Shown here one piece after another: positions 46,060 to 55,221 of a DNA stretch of 64,000 nucleotides. This stretch comes from Bradyrhizobium diazoefficiens. Its GTDB lineage: Bacteria > Pseudomonadota > Alphaproteobacteria > Rhizobiales > Xanthobacteraceae. Both the position numbers and the translations under genes were made by a program. Where the stretch lies: positions 62,001 through 126,000 of the forward strand of contig NZ_JAENXS010000006.1 in assembly GCF_016612535.1 (NCBI RefSeq), written 5' to 3'. Every line of letters begins with the position of its first letter. Position 1 is the stretch's first letter. The notes under the pieces were generated by a model. It had not been told where the DNA came from, did not search any database, and worked only from the letters and a program-made list of their open reading frames with translations.

Positions 46060-46510
46060 AAGTCTACTGCGAAGCAAGAGTAGGCGCCGCCCTTCTCTTT
46101 ATCGGCACGAACCGCATGCTCGGCCGCGTCACCGCCTCGCAGATTGCTTCTGCATCGGTCGTGTCGTTCTTACCGCGTTTGAGGAAAGCCTTCACCGCTC
46201 GGCGGCACCAGCCGGACCTCGTGCCCAAGCGCGATCTATTCGCGCACCCGATTGTGCGGAGTCGCGCGCCTCGATACTGATCAGGCGCGGAGCGAAGCGG
46301 GCTAAGCACGCCAGCAAATCGATCTATTGCGCAGAAAAGCTGACGTCGCCGCGACGGCCACAATCACCAAAACTCGTTCTTGGTCTGACATTCAGCGACG
46401 GGATCGAGGTCAGTCAACCCACAGCCGCCGCCTCCTGACCGGCCAACCCGTCACCAGAATTCAGCGGTAGCTCGCAATGACGCTGAAACCAGCTGAGCTG
46501 GTATGCGAGG
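46060..46510 (-). pseudogene. IS110-family transposase remnant
   Basis: The minus strand at 46064-46363 encodes KAFLKRGKNDTTDAEAICEAVTRPSMRFVPIK, the conserved DEDD-domain stretch of IS110-family transposases (usually KRGKNDAADAEAICEA). Stops and frame changes on either side show decay. The following tail (46325-46510) recurs at 60490-60636, linking the two P450 loci. Confidence 0.78.
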
Positions 46511-46749
46511 AACAATTATAGCAATCAACGCGAGCTCACGCTCCTCTCAATTATGGTAGGGGAGCTGCGCTCCAGCCTGCGTTATTGTTCGACCATTCGA
46601 ACCGGTCAATCGCTCGCAACCCAAAGCGCCGCAGCGGGCGGGAAATTGGGGTCGGTCACTCAAAATTCGTGGGAAGCTCTCATTGCCGCCGTGGGAATTC
46701 GCACCAGGCGAAAGCAGGCAGGATGAGAGGTTAAGGCCGGAGGGCGATC
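46511..46749 (+). promoter_or_regulatory. Leader region of the P450 gene, conserved in a second copy
   Basis: About 150 bases before the P450 ATG are conserved with the remnant at 34575-34715, including GGTCGGT, GTGGGA and the TAAGGCCGGAGG ribosome-binding block. No standard promoter motif is obvious, and no sigma-54 site with correct GG-N10-GC spacing was found. Confidence 0.4.
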
Positions 46750-47991
46750 ATGAATACAGTATTGGCAGGTCACGCACGCGAGGGGGCACATGACGTTCTT
46801 CTGAGCGACCTGGATGTCAGCGACATCAAGCGCTTTCAGGATGACAGCATTTGGCCCTACTTCGAGCGGTTACGAAAGGAAGATCCCGTCCACTACTGCC
46901 AAGATAGCCCCTACGGTCCCTATTGGTCTATAACAAAATACCATGACATCGTTGCAGTCGACATGACTCACGGAGTGTTCTCGTCAGAGCAAGGGGTCAC
47001 GATCGTCGATGTGCCGGAGGAGTATTGGACTCCGAGTTTCATCAAGATGAGCCCTCCGAAACATGGCGAGCAACGCAACACGATCAGTCCGATCCTGGCG
47101 CCGGAGAACCTGGCCAAGCTCGAAGGCTTGATCCGTCAGCGGGTCAAGGCCGTTCTGGATGGCTTGCCGCGCAATGGAACCTTCGATTGGGTTGATAAGG
47201 TCTCGGTCGAGTTGACCACGCAAATGTTGGCGACGCTGTTTGACTTTCCGTTTGAGGATCGGCGGCTGCTGACTTATTGGTCGGACATTGCCGCCACAAC
47301 TCCGCGTACCGGCCACGAGATCGACACCTGGGAGAAGCGACGGGCAGTCCTGTCCGGGTGCTTGGACTATTTCACAGGCCTTTGGAACGAACGCAAGAAT
47401 GGCGAGCCCCGCGCCGACCTGATTTCGATGATGGCGCACGCACCGGTTACCCGGAATATGGAGCCGCGCGAGTTCCTGGGTAACCTCATCCTGCTGATCG
47501 TGGGCGGGAACGACACGACGCGCAATTCGATGAGTGGAAGCGTATTGTTCATGAACCAGAATCCGTCCGAACTCCGGAAGCTACGCGATACTCCTCGGCT
47601 GGTGTCGAGCGCCGTCTCCGAGATCATACGCTACCAGGCGCCGATCGCACACATGCGCCGGACCGCCGCGGTCGATATCGTGATAGGCAACAAGCATATC
47701 AGACGAGGCGATAAGGTCGTCATGTGGTACATTTCCGGGAACCGGGACGATGAGGTCATCGACCAGGCCGACAGCTTCATCATCGATCGGAAGACTCCAC
47801 GCCAACATCTCTCGTTCGGATTTGGCATCCATCGCTGCGTCGGTAGACATCTTGCGGAACTGCAGCTGAAGATCCTTTGGGAAGAAATGCTGAACAGGCG
47901 CCTCGACGTCAAGGTTGTCGGCGAGCCGGAGCGCGTCCCATCCAACTTTGTGCACGGATATTCTGCCCTCCCAGTGCGGATTGCGGCTTAG
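46750..47991 (+). CDS. Cytochrome P450 monooxygenase
   Basis: The 413-residue soluble P450 has the I-helix oxygen-activating motif GGNDTTRNS (about 251-259), the K-helix EIIRYQAP (ExxR), the meander, and the haem-binding loop FGFGIHRCVGRHLAELQL with its Cys thiolate. The pattern of SPPKHGEQRNTISPILAPENL is typical of CYP124/125/153-like bacterial P450s. It is not one of the gibberellin-operon P450s (CYP112/114/117) as far as I can judge. Two partial copies of this gene lie at 34575 and 60637, showing repeated duplication in the island. Substrate unknown. Confidence 0.92.
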   Translation: MNTVLAGHAREGAHDVLLSDLDVSDIKRFQDDSIWPYFERLRKEDPVHYCQDSPYGPYWSITKYHDIVAVDMTHGVFSSEQGVTIVDVPEEYWTPSFIKMSPPKHGEQRNTISPILAPENLAKLEGLIRQRVKAVLDGLPRNGTFDWVDKVSVELTTQMLATLFDFPFEDRRLLTYWSDIAATTPRTGHEIDTWEKRRAVLSGCLDYFTGLWNERKNGEPRADLISMMAHAPVTRNMEPREFLGNLILLIVGGNDTTRNSMSGSVLFMNQNPSELRKLRDTPRLVSSAVSEIIRYQAPIAHMRRTAAVDIVIGNKHIRRGDKVVMWYISGNRDDEVIDQADSFIIDRKTPRQHLSFGFGIHRCVGRHLAELQLKILWEEMLNRRLDVKVVGEPERVPSNFVHGYSALPVRIAA

Positions 47992-47994
47992 CAA

Positions 47995-48069
47995 GAGCAT
48001 GATCCGAAAAGAGCGAAGCGGTTTTCTTCCGCGGCAAACGCAGAACGCGTTGGCGCGGAGATCATGCTC
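47995..48069. repeat. REP/RIME-like palindromic element after the P450 gene
   Basis: GAGCATGATC (47995-48004) and GATCATGCTC (48060-48069) form the ends of a larger imperfect hairpin with GAAGCGG-TTTTC and CGCGG parts inside. The same arms occur at 36290-36326. It may act as the P450 transcription end. Confidence 0.75.
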
Positions 48070-48144
48070 AAGCAACAACCCAAAGCGCGATGATGCTTCG
48101 TCCTCATCTCATCGCGCTTTATGGAGCAGGCTCCCACCCGATGT

Positions 48145-48590
48145 CGCGCCGCGCCTTATCGAGCTTGTCACGAACGTCCCGAGCCGTGAGCTGTTCCTGA
48201 CCCAACAAATCTCGGATGTCTCGCGTCAGATCGCGGTGAAATGCCTACGTATGTGCCGAAGATGGCACGCTCGGCAAACCAGCGTCTGGCCTCATGCGAT
48301 TGAGCCAACACGCCTCGTTGCAGGCTTGTGTAGGTTTCCAGAACATCCCGCGTGGCGGCGAGGATCTGGCTGGCGCGGCTGAATTGGTAGCGGTTGTCCT
48401 CAATCGCCGGGGTATGCGACTTGGCGGCTTCAGCGTCGAACTACCGGACATGTTCGTAAGGCTGCGGCCGGTCGTCGATGATGATGACCGCATCTCCGTC
48501 GAAGTCGCCATCAAGCCTTCTGTTCACCGGGCGGGACCGCAGCCACCCGATCCTGGGCGTAACTCCGTCGCCTGGAGAATGGCCACGGCA
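48145..48590 (-). pseudogene. Fragment of a third SKWP-effector copy
   Basis: About 450 bases align with the DFDGD region of the two full SKWP effectors (compare 24545-25010 and 3825-4290). The DNA identity is clear through CTCGGCAAACCAGCGTC, GGCGAGGATCTGGCTGGC and TTCTCGTCAA-type blocks, and codons for LDGDFDGD survive (DFDGD at 48492-48506). Several indels shift the frame and both ends are lost, so it cannot be expressed as protein. It shows that at least three copies once existed. Confidence 0.82.
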
Positions 48591-48917
48591 TGTCAACCCA
48601 TCGAGAATGCGCCCGAATAGGCATCGGAGACAACGGGAACTCGGCGGCCGTCTTTTTCGAACGATTGGCTACTGCTGAGCTCGGAGGCCTGCAATTGTCA
48701 GACTTCCCGTTTAATCCGTCACAACGCCTTGGTCTAAAGCGACCCAGATCGTACGGCGGCGCGTTATGTCGCGATGGGCTAGCTCGCGGCTGAAGCCAAC
48801 GCCCTCGGCCATCGGTTGAAGAAAGTAGTGCGCAAGGACATTTCGGAGCGCTCCATAAGGCTTGCGATTGGTCGCGAACTGGATTGGCCTCAAGCGTCTT
48901 TGGTTTAAATTTTATGT
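48591..48917. other. Unassigned stretch before the AbiE promoter
   Basis: No gene recognised. A minus-strand ORF at 48711-48893 (MRPIQFATNRKPYGALRNVLA ...) has no motif I can place. Confidence 0.4.
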
Positions 48918-48998
48918 AGGAAAATCCCTGTTTTTCGGGGATTTAGCGACATAGTACTATGTTGAAAAATGCCCACATTTCGGGTATATTTGTACATA
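48918..48998 (+). promoter_or_regulatory. Promoter/operator of the AbiE pair
   Basis: An AT-rich segment with two dyads: AAATCCC-TGTTTTTC-GGGGATTT (48920-48941) and the perfect palindrome CATAGTACTATG (48951-48962), followed by TATATTTGTACATAATGC just before the start. In known AbiE systems the antitoxin AbiEi binds inverted repeats in its own promoter, so these are the likely operators. The position favours ATG 48999 over ATG 48969 as the real start. Confidence 0.6.
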
Positions 48999-49817
48999 AT
49001 GCTTGATAGACGCCGAACGCTTTCCTCGTACCTGACGGACCTGCTGGCCAGCGGGCGGGTATCTTTTACCCGGGACGAGGCCATCGCTGAATTGGGTACG
49101 ACTGCTCGGGGGTTTCTCGCCGCAGCAAAACGCCTGCAAAACAAAAAGACCCTCATCAATCCGCGGCAGGGCTTCTACGTGGTCGTCCCGCCGCAATACC
49201 TGGCTCGTGGCGCGCCTCCGCCTCAGTGGTACATCGACGACCTAATGAAGCATGAGGGCCACCCTTACTACGTCGGATTGCTGAAGGCCGCCGAGATACA
49301 CGGAGCTTCCCATCAAGCGGTCATGCAATTTCAGACCATAACAGACAAGCGGATACCTAAAACCCGCGCTGGCCGTTCGATCCTCACCTTCTTCTATCGC
49401 AAAGACATAAGCGTTCTCACGGAAGCGATCACAGACCACAAAACGGATACTGGTCACTTCAAGCTATCGTCTCCCGAACTTACGGGGCTTGACGTACTCC
49501 GCTACCTGCACGCGGCCGGGACGATAGACAGCATAGCCACCGTGCTTTCCGATCTTGGCGCCAAAATGAAGGCAAGAGAGCTGCAAAAACTCGCGCCCGC
49601 CTTTGAGCGCTCCGTCGTCCAGCGGCTCGGCTACCTGCTCGACTTTGTCAAACACGGCCAGGCCGCCGAAGGGCTTCACGCCCACCTGCAAAGCGAAAAG
49701 CAGCTGCCCTGGGTCGACCTCGATCCATCCAAGCGTGCTGGCAAATCCCGCAATCCCGCCGAGCGCGACGCCCGCTGGAATGTTCTGGTTCACCGTCGTC
49801 CGGAGCTCGATCAATGA
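48999..49817 (+). CDS. abiEi: AbiEi, antitoxin and autorepressor of a type IV toxin-antitoxin system
   Basis: The 272-residue protein (from MLDRRRTLSSYL) has an N-terminal winged helix-turn-helix (about 1-70, FTRDEAIAELGTTARGFLAAAKRLQNKKTLINPRQGFYVVVPPQY) and the AbiEi C-terminal domain (YYVGLLKAAEIHGASHQAVMQFQTIT). This is the AbiEi (COG5340) architecture. An in-frame ATG at 48969 is possible, but it lies inside the promoter dyads. It overlaps the toxin gene by 4 bases (ATGA), as is usual for AbiE. AbiE systems stop phage spread by killing or halting infected cells. Confidence 0.9.
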   Translation: MLDRRRTLSSYLTDLLASGRVSFTRDEAIAELGTTARGFLAAAKRLQNKKTLINPRQGFYVVVPPQYLARGAPPPQWYIDDLMKHEGHPYYVGLLKAAEIHGASHQAVMQFQTITDKRIPKTRAGRSILTFFYRKDISVLTEAITDHKTDTGHFKLSSPELTGLDVLRYLHAAGTIDSIATVLSDLGAKMKARELQKLAPAFERSVVQRLGYLLDFVKHGQAAEGLHAHLQSEKQLPWVDLDPSKRAGKSRNPAERDARWNVLVHRRPELDQ

Positions 49818-50692
49818 TCCCGGCCATGAACATCGTTGCGTGGAGCAAAACGGCTCCATGGCCGGAAGATCGGCAGGTAGAGCAGGATCTCATTATATCC
49901 CGCGCGCTCGTAGAAATCTTCAAGGATGATTATCTGAAGAAAGAACTGCGGTTTCGTGGCGGCACCGCACTCAATAAACTGCACTTTCCACGCGCATATC
50001 GGTACTCGGAAGATATCGATCTTACACGCACAACCGAGGGTCCTGTCGGTCCAATTCTCGACCATCTCCGAGCTGTGCTGGAGCCGTGGATGGGCCGCGG
50101 CCATTACGATCTCGGAGAGATAGGACCAAGGCTCACTTTTACGATCAAAGCCGAGCATGAAAACGCCTCGCAGGCTATTCGAGTCAAAATCGAAATCGCC
50201 ACACGCGAACGTACCGCCTACGACGGAGAGAAGGCCTTCCCACTCGAGGTTAAGAACCCCTGGTTCAACGGAAAAGCGGATATTGCGTCGTTCAGCCGAG
50301 AAGAAATGCTAGCGACGAAACTCCGTGCACTTCTCCAACGCGATAAAGGCCGGGATCTCGTTGATCTTGCGAAGGCCGTTGTGCTGTTTGATGGGCTCGA
50401 GGCTGCACGTGTCGTCGAGCTGTTTGGCAAATATCTGAGTGCGTCCGGCCAGACCATTTCTCGGGCCGAGGCTGAGGAGCGCATGTGGGCAAAGCTGGAA
50501 GACCCCTCTTTTTTGGCCGACGTGCGCCCGCTGATGGCTCCCGATGATGCGGAAGATTTTGACTCCGACGCGGAGCGCACCGCGTTCGTGACCGTGTTCA
50601 CTGAATTCGTAAAGCGTGTACCGGGCCAAGCCTGGTTGGATACGCCCGCCAAGGCGAAAAAGAACGAAATGCCTGAATTGGCCAAAGCCTAG
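49814..50692 (+). CDS. abiEii: AbiEii, nucleotidyltransferase toxin
   Basis: The 292-residue protein is a nucleotidyltransferase of the AbiEii/DUF1814 family. The motif I RGGTALNKL and the metal-binding YSEDIDLTR are clear, as is the C-terminal EEMLATKLRALLQRDKGRDLVDLAKAV signature. AbiEii toxins are bacteriostatic, and related enzymes (MenT) add nucleotides to tRNA. The gene is translationally coupled to abiEi. Both genes look intact, while the sequences on either side are gene remnants. Confidence 0.9.
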   Translation: MIPAMNIVAWSKTAPWPEDRQVEQDLIISRALVEIFKDDYLKKELRFRGGTALNKLHFPRAYRYSEDIDLTRTTEGPVGPILDHLRAVLEPWMGRGHYDLGEIGPRLTFTIKAEHENASQAIRVKIEIATRERTAYDGEKAFPLEVKNPWFNGKADIASFSREEMLATKLRALLQRDKGRDLVDLAKAVVLFDGLEAARVVELFGKYLSASGQTISRAEAEERMWAKLEDPSFLADVRPLMAPDDAEDFDSDAERTAFVTVFTEFVKRVPGQAWLDTPAKAKKNEMPELAKA

Positions 50693-50696
50693 GGCC

Positions 50697-51093
50697 ATGA
50701 CACGCCCGAACGCACCGATCGCATTTGCTGCGCCGACGGCTACGAGCTTCATTCGTTGGGTTGGAAGGCGTTTCAACAACTATGCGTGTCTGTTGCCTCA
50801 GAGGTTTGGGGGTCAAACCGTTCAGGGCTTCTTCGACGCAGATGATGGCGGTCGGGATGGCGCGTTCTACGGAATTTGGAGCTCTAGCAAGGGTGAGACG
50901 TTCACAGGCAACTTCACGGTTCAATGCAAGTTTTCGCAGAAGGTCTACCGGCACCTGAGGCTAACTTTCCTGAAGGATGAACTCGCCAAAGCTGCTCGTC
51001 TCGCGTCACAGTGGCTCGCGGACAACTATTTTCAACGCGAGGACATCGAAAGCATCGAAGCCATCGTTTACATACAAATCGAAAAAGACTGCC
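50697..51093 (+). pseudogene. Truncated restriction-endonuclease-like (Mrr-type) gene
   Basis: The frame starting at ATG 50697 (MTRPNAPIAFAAPTATSFIRWVGRRFNNY) contains FGGQTVQGFFDADDGGRDGAFYGIWSSS and FTVQCKFSQ, which resembles the D...QxK core of Mrr-family nucleases found at the N-terminus of large anti-phage NTPases. After about residue 130 the homology-like sequence stops and the frame runs through unrelated DNA that is the 3-prime flank of the cytochrome gene. The rest of the protein is missing. It overlaps no other gene and lies 4 bases after abiEii, so a defence cluster was probably cut here. Confidence 0.5.
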
Positions 51094-51398
51094 GTCACTT
51101 AGCGCCCGGCCAAGGGCCGCGCCTTCGCTCCGCATCTAGCCATGAGCGATCAAAGGATCGTCCTAGCCTTGGGAAGGCCTTCTGCTTTTGCCTGGCCGTG
51201 GACGTGGTCTCCTTGCAGCTTGATTGGGGGGGGACGTGGACGCGCCATAGCGATTTCGGATCCGGCAGCACGAAACGCGATCTGTCGTCGACGCCCCAAG
51301 GACCAGCGCCAGACTGTTTCTGCGTCCGTGTCGCCAGTGGACCTGAGGGAAACGTCGGCGGGCTGTGTCACGCGAAGGCGATTCCTCGCTTCAATGCG
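51094..51398. other. Junction region between defence remnant and cytochrome gene
   Basis: No gene is recognised. It is open in more than one frame but shows no motif. Confidence 0.35.
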
Positions 51399-53672
51399 TC
51401 ACAGCGTTTTCAGATACGCGACAAGCGACCGCCGTTCGTCGTCATTGAGTTCGGGACCGACGACGCCAGGCGGCAGCTTTGTGACGTCAGTCTCTTGCCC
51501 CTCGAAGGAGTGTCCACGGTTGCTGTTTCCGAGTAAGGACACGTCGAAATTGGTCAAGCCGGCCGCGCAAGCCTCGTCGGCATGCGCTTTCGTCACAAGC
51601 CCGACATTGACTGGATCGAATTGGCGACTGCCAACGCAGAACGAAGTTGGCCGCTCGCGTTGGGGCAGCAACATGTCTCGCAATGTCGGTACTGATCCGT
51701 TATGCAAATACGGTGCCGTCGCCCAGACGCCGTCCAGCGGACGTGCCCGATAGCGGGCGTCAAGGGAAAGAACACCTTTGTCCTTCCCGCCAATGTTTGC
51801 GCGCGCATTGACATAGATGCGCTGGTTTTGGCAATTCTTCCTGGGCCCCCACATTTGCTGCTTGAGCTGATCGGGCGTGCCGTTGGCGACGTTCCATTGG
51901 TCGACCGTTTTTCCGACCACGTCCATCAGTGCCAGCACGAACAGCGGATCAGAGGCGTCGTCCGGCAGCAAGTTACAACCCCACGCCTTGTTGAGATCAT
52001 CAACGGGTTTCACACCAAGCGAATCTGGCAGGTGAACGCGACGTTCTGTCAGGACGCGGGACTGTTGGCTGTCGGTGCCGATCTCGGCCACAGGCAGCTG
52101 CACGAGGCTAAAGTAGTGTCGTCCACCGATTTCGACCCAATTTTTCTCGTTCTTGGCGGTGCGATCTGGGTTCTCCGGCTGCCAGAACGAATCCTGCGGC
52201 CACTTCTTGTCGAACTCGGGATCGTTGACTGGGCCGCGATGACATTCAAAACAATGTGCGCGGTAAAGGTCGCGGCCTTTTTCGGCGAGTTTTTCGTCAA
52301 TTGCCCAAGCCGGGTCAGCTCGAAACTTCTCCTGTGCGTCTCTCCATCGCGGTGCAATGAGCCCATTGAACTTCCTGCCACCTGGGTTGGGCGCTGAGAA
52401 GGGATCGGTGCCGCGCAACAGCTCCTCGATCCGCGCAACGTCCGACAGATGGATGGACGAGCCAAAGAGCGGACGGCCGGGCGCGGCCGCTGTCATGTTA
52501 ATCTTGGCCGCGACGCCGAGCGCCTCACCCGCATTGCGAACAAGTTCGTTGAGAACGGAGGCGTCGTACTGTGCCCATAGAAAATACGGAGTGTCCCAGA
52601 TGGGCGGAAAGCTCACGGGCGCATCGTTGCGTACGAAGTTCCTTTTCAGGAGCGGATCCGCGAGCTCGCCGGTCTTTTGATCGAGAAAATTCGCGTAGAA
52701 GACTTGATTGCCGATCCGGTTCAGTGCGTCCAGCCGGCCAAAGCCTTCGTCGAGATCGAGAACGCCCTGCGCCGCCAAAAGACCATCCGTCTGCGCCTTC
52801 TGACGCTTGATTTTGTCGAGCGCGAGCTTCAAACCCTCCTTCAGCTTTTCCCGATCGACGCTTTGACCTTTGATCTCCTCCAGCTTGCTGGCAAAGCGCT
52901 CAAATCGCCAGGGGAGCATCAACGTGTAGCCGATCGACAATCCGATCACGCGCTCGACCTCGCCGAGATTGACCATCGACGGCCCGCCGTCGATCCGAAT
53001 GCTCACATTCTTGTACTCAAGATGCCCGGTATGACAGGCGGCGCAGGTTAGCCCGATCTGGTCTTCGTAGGACTCGCCCGTCGTCGGGTCGACACCTCCC
53101 TTGAGGATAGCGAAGCCAACGGGCAATCCATTCGGATTGTTCGGCAGGTTTGGCGCCCGGCCAGGCTGTGCGGCATCTGCCTTCTGCGCATCATCGTGAT
53201 AGCCATATCCGGGTGCATTACCGGTAAAATCGTTCGAGCTGGGACTTGGGATAAATCCAAGGCGACGCAGGTAATCATCGTCGGTCAAACGGGTGTAGAA
53301 TACGGACAGCTCCGGCCGCTCCAACGCCATGAACCACTGATAGGGCACAGGAATTGTGGCGGTTCCCTGCGACGTATGATGAAACCAGTAGCGCTGCTGT
53401 GCGCTCCAGTTCTGCGGCAACCAGTAGGCTTGCTCGATTTTCGAGGGCTGTGGCAAGGTCGCCGGCAGCAACTGAGCGACAAGGTTCGCCTTGCCCTTGA
53501 TCGAGAGCGCGACATCGCGGAGCTTTTCCGGCACGAAGTACGCCATGCCGAGCGCAACCGCGGCGGCAACGCCGATCGCGACGAGTAAACCCGCCAAGCA
53601 GCGCCAACGAGCCATCCAAGAATGAAGACCACAGACGACAGAACGAAGCTTCGTAAGCAACCACCCCATCAT
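51399..53672 (-). CDS. Exported di-haem cytochrome c (peroxidase-like)
   Basis: The 757-residue protein has one N-terminal membrane anchor (about 18-42, CLAGLLVAIGVAAAVALGMAYF) and two c-type haem sites, LTCAACHTGH (about residue 209) and HCFECHRGP (about residue 472). The later GVWATAPYLHNGSVPTLRDML is shared by di-haem peroxidases and rubber-oxygenase-like (RoxA) proteins. It is about twice the length of CcpA. ATG 53672 (MMGW) is chosen: it follows GGTCGGGGG and gives the anchor near the N-terminus, whereas upstream codons lie in the neighbour gap. It follows the mono-haem gene on the same strand by 56 bases. Confidence 0.82.
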   Translation of the reverse strand: MMGWLLTKLRSVVCGLHSWMARWRCLAGLLVAIGVAAAVALGMAYFVPEKLRDVALSIKGKANLVAQLLPATLPQPSKIEQAYWLPQNWSAQQRYWFHHTSQGTATIPVPYQWFMALERPELSVFYTRLTDDDYLRRLGFIPSPSSNDFTGNAPGYGYHDDAQKADAAQPGRAPNLPNNPNGLPVGFAILKGGVDPTTGESYEDQIGLTCAACHTGHLEYKNVSIRIDGGPSMVNLGEVERVIGLSIGYTLMLPWRFERFASKLEEIKGQSVDREKLKEGLKLALDKIKRQKAQTDGLLAAQGVLDLDEGFGRLDALNRIGNQVFYANFLDQKTGELADPLLKRNFVRNDAPVSFPPIWDTPYFLWAQYDASVLNELVRNAGEALGVAAKINMTAAAPGRPLFGSSIHLSDVARIEELLRGTDPFSAPNPGGRKFNGLIAPRWRDAQEKFRADPAWAIDEKLAEKGRDLYRAHCFECHRGPVNDPEFDKKWPQDSFWQPENPDRTAKNEKNWVEIGGRHYFSLVQLPVAEIGTDSQQSRVLTERRVHLPDSLGVKPVDDLNKAWGCNLLPDDASDPLFVLALMDVVGKTVDQWNVANGTPDQLKQQMWGPRKNCQNQRIYVNARANIGGKDKGVLSLDARYRARPLDGVWATAPYLHNGSVPTLRDMLLPQRERPTSFCVGSRQFDPVNVGLVTKAHADEACAAGLTNFDVSLLGNSNRGHSFEGQETDVTKLPPGVVGPELNDDERRSLVAYLKTL

Positions 53673-53727
53673 TGTCCCCCGACCTTCAACTGCGCTGAAA
53701 AACCGCCACTTGCAGCGACCCGCCTTA

Positions 53728-55098
53728 TCACTTGTTGAGCAACTGGCTGTTGACGAAAGAAACCACGTCCGCCGTTTCAGCTGCTGCGCGGCGTGTGATC
53801 GTTGGTGCGACTCCACCGTGCAGGAACGACGGGAACCACCCGAAATTACGAACGTTCCAGTTTTCCTTTGGCCAGACGGCATTGTTGACGCCCGGCACCG
53901 TGAAATTCTTGACGTTCCTGGCCAGGGGCTGCGCCGTCTCGGTGTGGCAGCTCACGCAGTCGGTGTTGAAGAAATGGCTTTGCTTCGGATCGGCAATAAT
54001 CTTGAGGGTCTCAATGATGCGGCTGTCATCGACATGACCGTCGAGGAACATGGCCGTTGACACGCCCTTGCGATCGGCGATGGGCTGAGGCGGGCTCTGA
54101 AGCGAGGCGTGACGACACGTTATCGGGTTTTGATTATTCGTCGACGGCTGCGGGACGACGTGTTTTGCGCCAGAGAAACTGAGCATCTGGGCAACATGCA
54201 TCCCGTCAAGCGTCGGACTGGGTACCGGTATAAGGCCAGCCTGAGGGACCTTCAGCATCGATACGAAAATCCACGGCTCGGGCGGGCGGGTCCCCATGAC
54301 CGCCATGGTCTGGAGGCGCTGCGGAGACAGATGCTTCTCGAGCAGCGCCTTCAACGCATCCCGAAACGGCTTGGCCGAGGCGCCGCGCAGGCCCGGATGG
54401 ACATTCATGTCACCCGCGGTCACAATTTTTACGCCACCAAACGTTCCGGCCGCCAACTGATCGCGGAGCGCCGCTACGTCGCGAATGATGCCTTTGAACG
54501 TCTCATCGTCCGGCTTCGATCGGGGAAAAGGTGCGCAACCATCGAGCGGTGGGTCAGGTGGCGAGAGAGTAAAACTGAATATCAGATGCCCGGCGATATC
54601 GTGGACCTTGAACCCGTCGGATCCGTTCGTCACCGGCTGGACGATGAGACGGATCTGTGGCTGCCGGCCGAACTTTGCGATGATCTCATTCGACAGACCG
54701 GGCGCTCCGGGATCGATCCGGATACCGGCAACGAACCAGGCCTTGATGTCTTTTACGCTGTCAGGCAGGGCGATCCTGGCGACACCGGAATCTGGCACGC
54801 CAGCGCGCTCGGGATTTTCTGCGTTCGCTAGAAAGCGCGCAAAATCCCCGTCCGACCAGAGCCGCTGCGGCGATCCGGTCGGACCGGCGAGATCCGACAG
54901 CGCAATCAGATTGGCCAAGTCGGCCGCATTCTGCGGTGGCGGAAACAGGATGGATAGGTCGTTGGCCGAAAGCGGCCTCAAAGCCGTTTGCGCGGCAACC
55001 GGGCGGGGTTCTGCGGCAGGGGCTATGGTCGTGCCCGCTGCCAGAAGCGTGAGTGACAAGAAAGAAGATCTCCAAACATCTCGCCATATCGCCATCAC
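53728..55098 (-). CDS. Exported mono-haem protein of unknown function
   Basis: A signal peptide (SSFLSLTLLAAGTTIAPAAEP) is followed by a long unknown domain and, near the C-terminus, one c-type haem site TDCVSCHTETAQP (about residue 387). Close to it is NVRNFGWFPSFLHGGVAPTITRRAAAETADVVSFVN. I do not recognise the family. Its position directly upstream of the di-haem protein suggests an electron-transfer partner or that both act in one periplasmic oxidation. Confidence 0.7.
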   Translation of the reverse strand: MMAIWRDVWRSSFLSLTLLAAGTTIAPAAEPRPVAAQTALRPLSANDLSILFPPPQNAADLANLIALSDLAGPTGSPQRLWSDGDFARFLANAENPERAGVPDSGVARIALPDSVKDIKAWFVAGIRIDPGAPGLSNEIIAKFGRQPQIRLIVQPVTNGSDGFKVHDIAGHLIFSFTLSPPDPPLDGCAPFPRSKPDDETFKGIIRDVAALRDQLAAGTFGGVKIVTAGDMNVHPGLRGASAKPFRDALKALLEKHLSPQRLQTMAVMGTRPPEPWIFVSMLKVPQAGLIPVPSPTLDGMHVAQMLSFSGAKHVVPQPSTNNQNPITCRHASLQSPPQPIADRKGVSTAMFLDGHVDDSRIIETLKIIADPKQSHFFNTDCVSCHTETAQPLARNVKNFTVPGVNNAVWPKENWNVRNFGWFPSFLHGGVAPTITRRAAAETADVVSFVNSQLLNK

Positions 55099-55221
55099 TT
55101 ACCCCCTCCTAGATTCACGTCGCGAACCGATCTCCGCGACGACCACGTCACGCATTTGCAATGCGATTGCATAAGCCGCCCGCGGCCTTTTCAGCCCATG
55201 CGAGCATCTGCGCACTGCCTC

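Noticed and set aside
46640..46700. Sigma-54 promoter before the P450 gene
   Set aside because: The GG and GC elements are 11 rather than 10 bases apart and are not kept in the duplicated leader at 34575.
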